Source: JAYZDP01 sp036337765 (lineage in GTDB: Bacteria > Acidobacteriota > Thermoanaerobaculia > Multivoradales > Multivoraceae). From it: 46,054 bases of DNA. The notes under the pieces are model-generated. The model ran no database searches. It saw only the letters and a list, made by a program, of their open reading frames with translations, and was not told where the DNA came from. Numbering within the stretch: the stretch's first letter is position 1; every line of letters starts with the position of its first letter. A program made the position numbers and the translations under genes. Positions 45,774-46,054 of this stretch are shown piece by piece. Location of the stretch: the NCBI GenBank assembly GCA_036337765.1, contig JAYZDP010000049.1, positions 1-46,054 on the forward strand, in the 5' to 3' direction.

Positions 45774-46054
45774 CCACCGACACCGCTGCCGAGACCGCGG
45801 TCGAACCGTTACGGATCGCCGATCGCGAGTTCAACTCGCGTCTCATCCTCGGTACCGGCAAGTATTCCGACCCCGAGACCGCGGTGCGCGCGTTCGAGGC
45901 TTCCGGCACCGAGATGATCACCGTCGCGCTGCGCCGGGTGAACCTCGACGAGCTGGGCAAGGGCACGATCATCGATCAGATCGATCAGTCGAAGTATCTG
46001 CTCCTGCCCAACACCGCCGGCTGCTACACCGCTGAGGACGCCGTGCGCACGGCG
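45770..46054 (+). CDS. thiG: Thiazole synthase ThiG (5' part)
   Basis: The first 95 residues of ThiG, which builds the thiamine thiazole phosphate from DXP, ThiS thiocarboxylate and dehydroglycine. Visible motifs are SRLILGTGKYSDPETAVRAFEASGTEMITVALRRV and LLPNTAGCYTAEDAVRTA. The ATG overlaps the kinase stop. thiS, often just upstream or fused, is not seen before it. The rest lies beyond the right edge. Confidence 0.95.
   Translation, partial: MTTDTAAETAVEPLRIADREFNSRLILGTGKYSDPETAVRAFEASGTEMITVALRRVNLDELGKGTIIDQIDQSKYLLLPNTAGCYTAEDAVRTA

Noticed and set aside
1..46054. CRISPR arrays, transposases, integrases, phage genes
   Set aside because: No evenly spaced repeats and no such protein motifs were found on either strand.

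Overview
GC-rich chromosomal DNA of a Gram-negative (outer-membrane) bacterium. No plasmid, phage, insertion-sequence or CRISPR signature was seen. Gene content (bacillithiol genes bshC/bshB1/bshA, futalosine-pathway menaquinone genes, a secreted protein with a W-G-D-P-D-L-Q-G motif, tandem signal peptidases) suggests an uncultured Acidobacteriota, possibly near Thermoanaerobaculia. This placement is inference from gene families, not from a marker-gene tree.

Layout. 1-5.8 kb: the classic origin-proximal block rnpA(partial)-yidD-yidC-khpB/jag-rsmG-parA-parB, with one perfect and one near-perfect parS site; mnmE and mnmG, usually found in this block, are absent. 5.8-9.4 kb: a membrane-anchored alkaline-phosphatase-fold protein with altered catalytic residues, then pyrK-pyrD. 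9.5-11.3 kb (minus): two signal peptidase I genes plus a small DUF4845-like membrane protein. 11.3-12.7 kb: a 426-bp gene-free stretch, a secreted ComEA-like HhH protein and a pseudopilin. 12.7-15 kb: mtnA facing a cystathionine gamma-synthase-like gene. 15-25.9 kb: accessory and secreted functions (S8 protease, outer-membrane protein, PhzF, W-GDPDLQG protein, orphan peptide-binding lipoprotein, GH51 arabinofuranosidase, shrunken TMEM175-like protein, DUF5671 protein, metallo-beta-lactamase-fold protein). 26-28.5 kb (minus): tmRNA, a two-TM protein, dusB, a SUMF1-domain protein. 28.6-31.8 kb: bshC-bshB1(internally deleted)-bshA. 31.9-33.2 kb: DUF4870-like protein, a second yidD-like gene, secreted cyclophilin. 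33.2-36.4 kb (minus): pgk-tpiA-secG, tRNA-Leu(GAG), a hypothetical. 36.5-39.4 kb: tsaD, a PH-like membrane protein and, opposite, a NYN/OST-HTH protein with a structured leader. 39.7-46 kb: ubiX/mqnL-M16 peptidase-ubiA/mqnP-mqnE-deoxynucleoside kinase-thiG(partial).

Most noteworthy: (1) a recurrent TGnTAnnnT or TAnnnT element 6-10 nt upstream of start codons of at least ten transcription-unit-leading genes, usually with no Shine-Dalgarno, implying widespread leaderless mRNAs; (2) a bshB1 gene with its whole zinc-binding deacetylase core cleanly missing inside an otherwise intact bacillithiol operon, and a TMEM175-like gene with the same kind of in-frame internal loss; (3) a perfect parS site fused to the rsmG start codon; (4) a NYN/OST-HTH protein with a histone-H1-like tail and a roughly 225-nt leader containing three stem-loops; (5) an unusual CX5CX2C cluster motif in MqnE.
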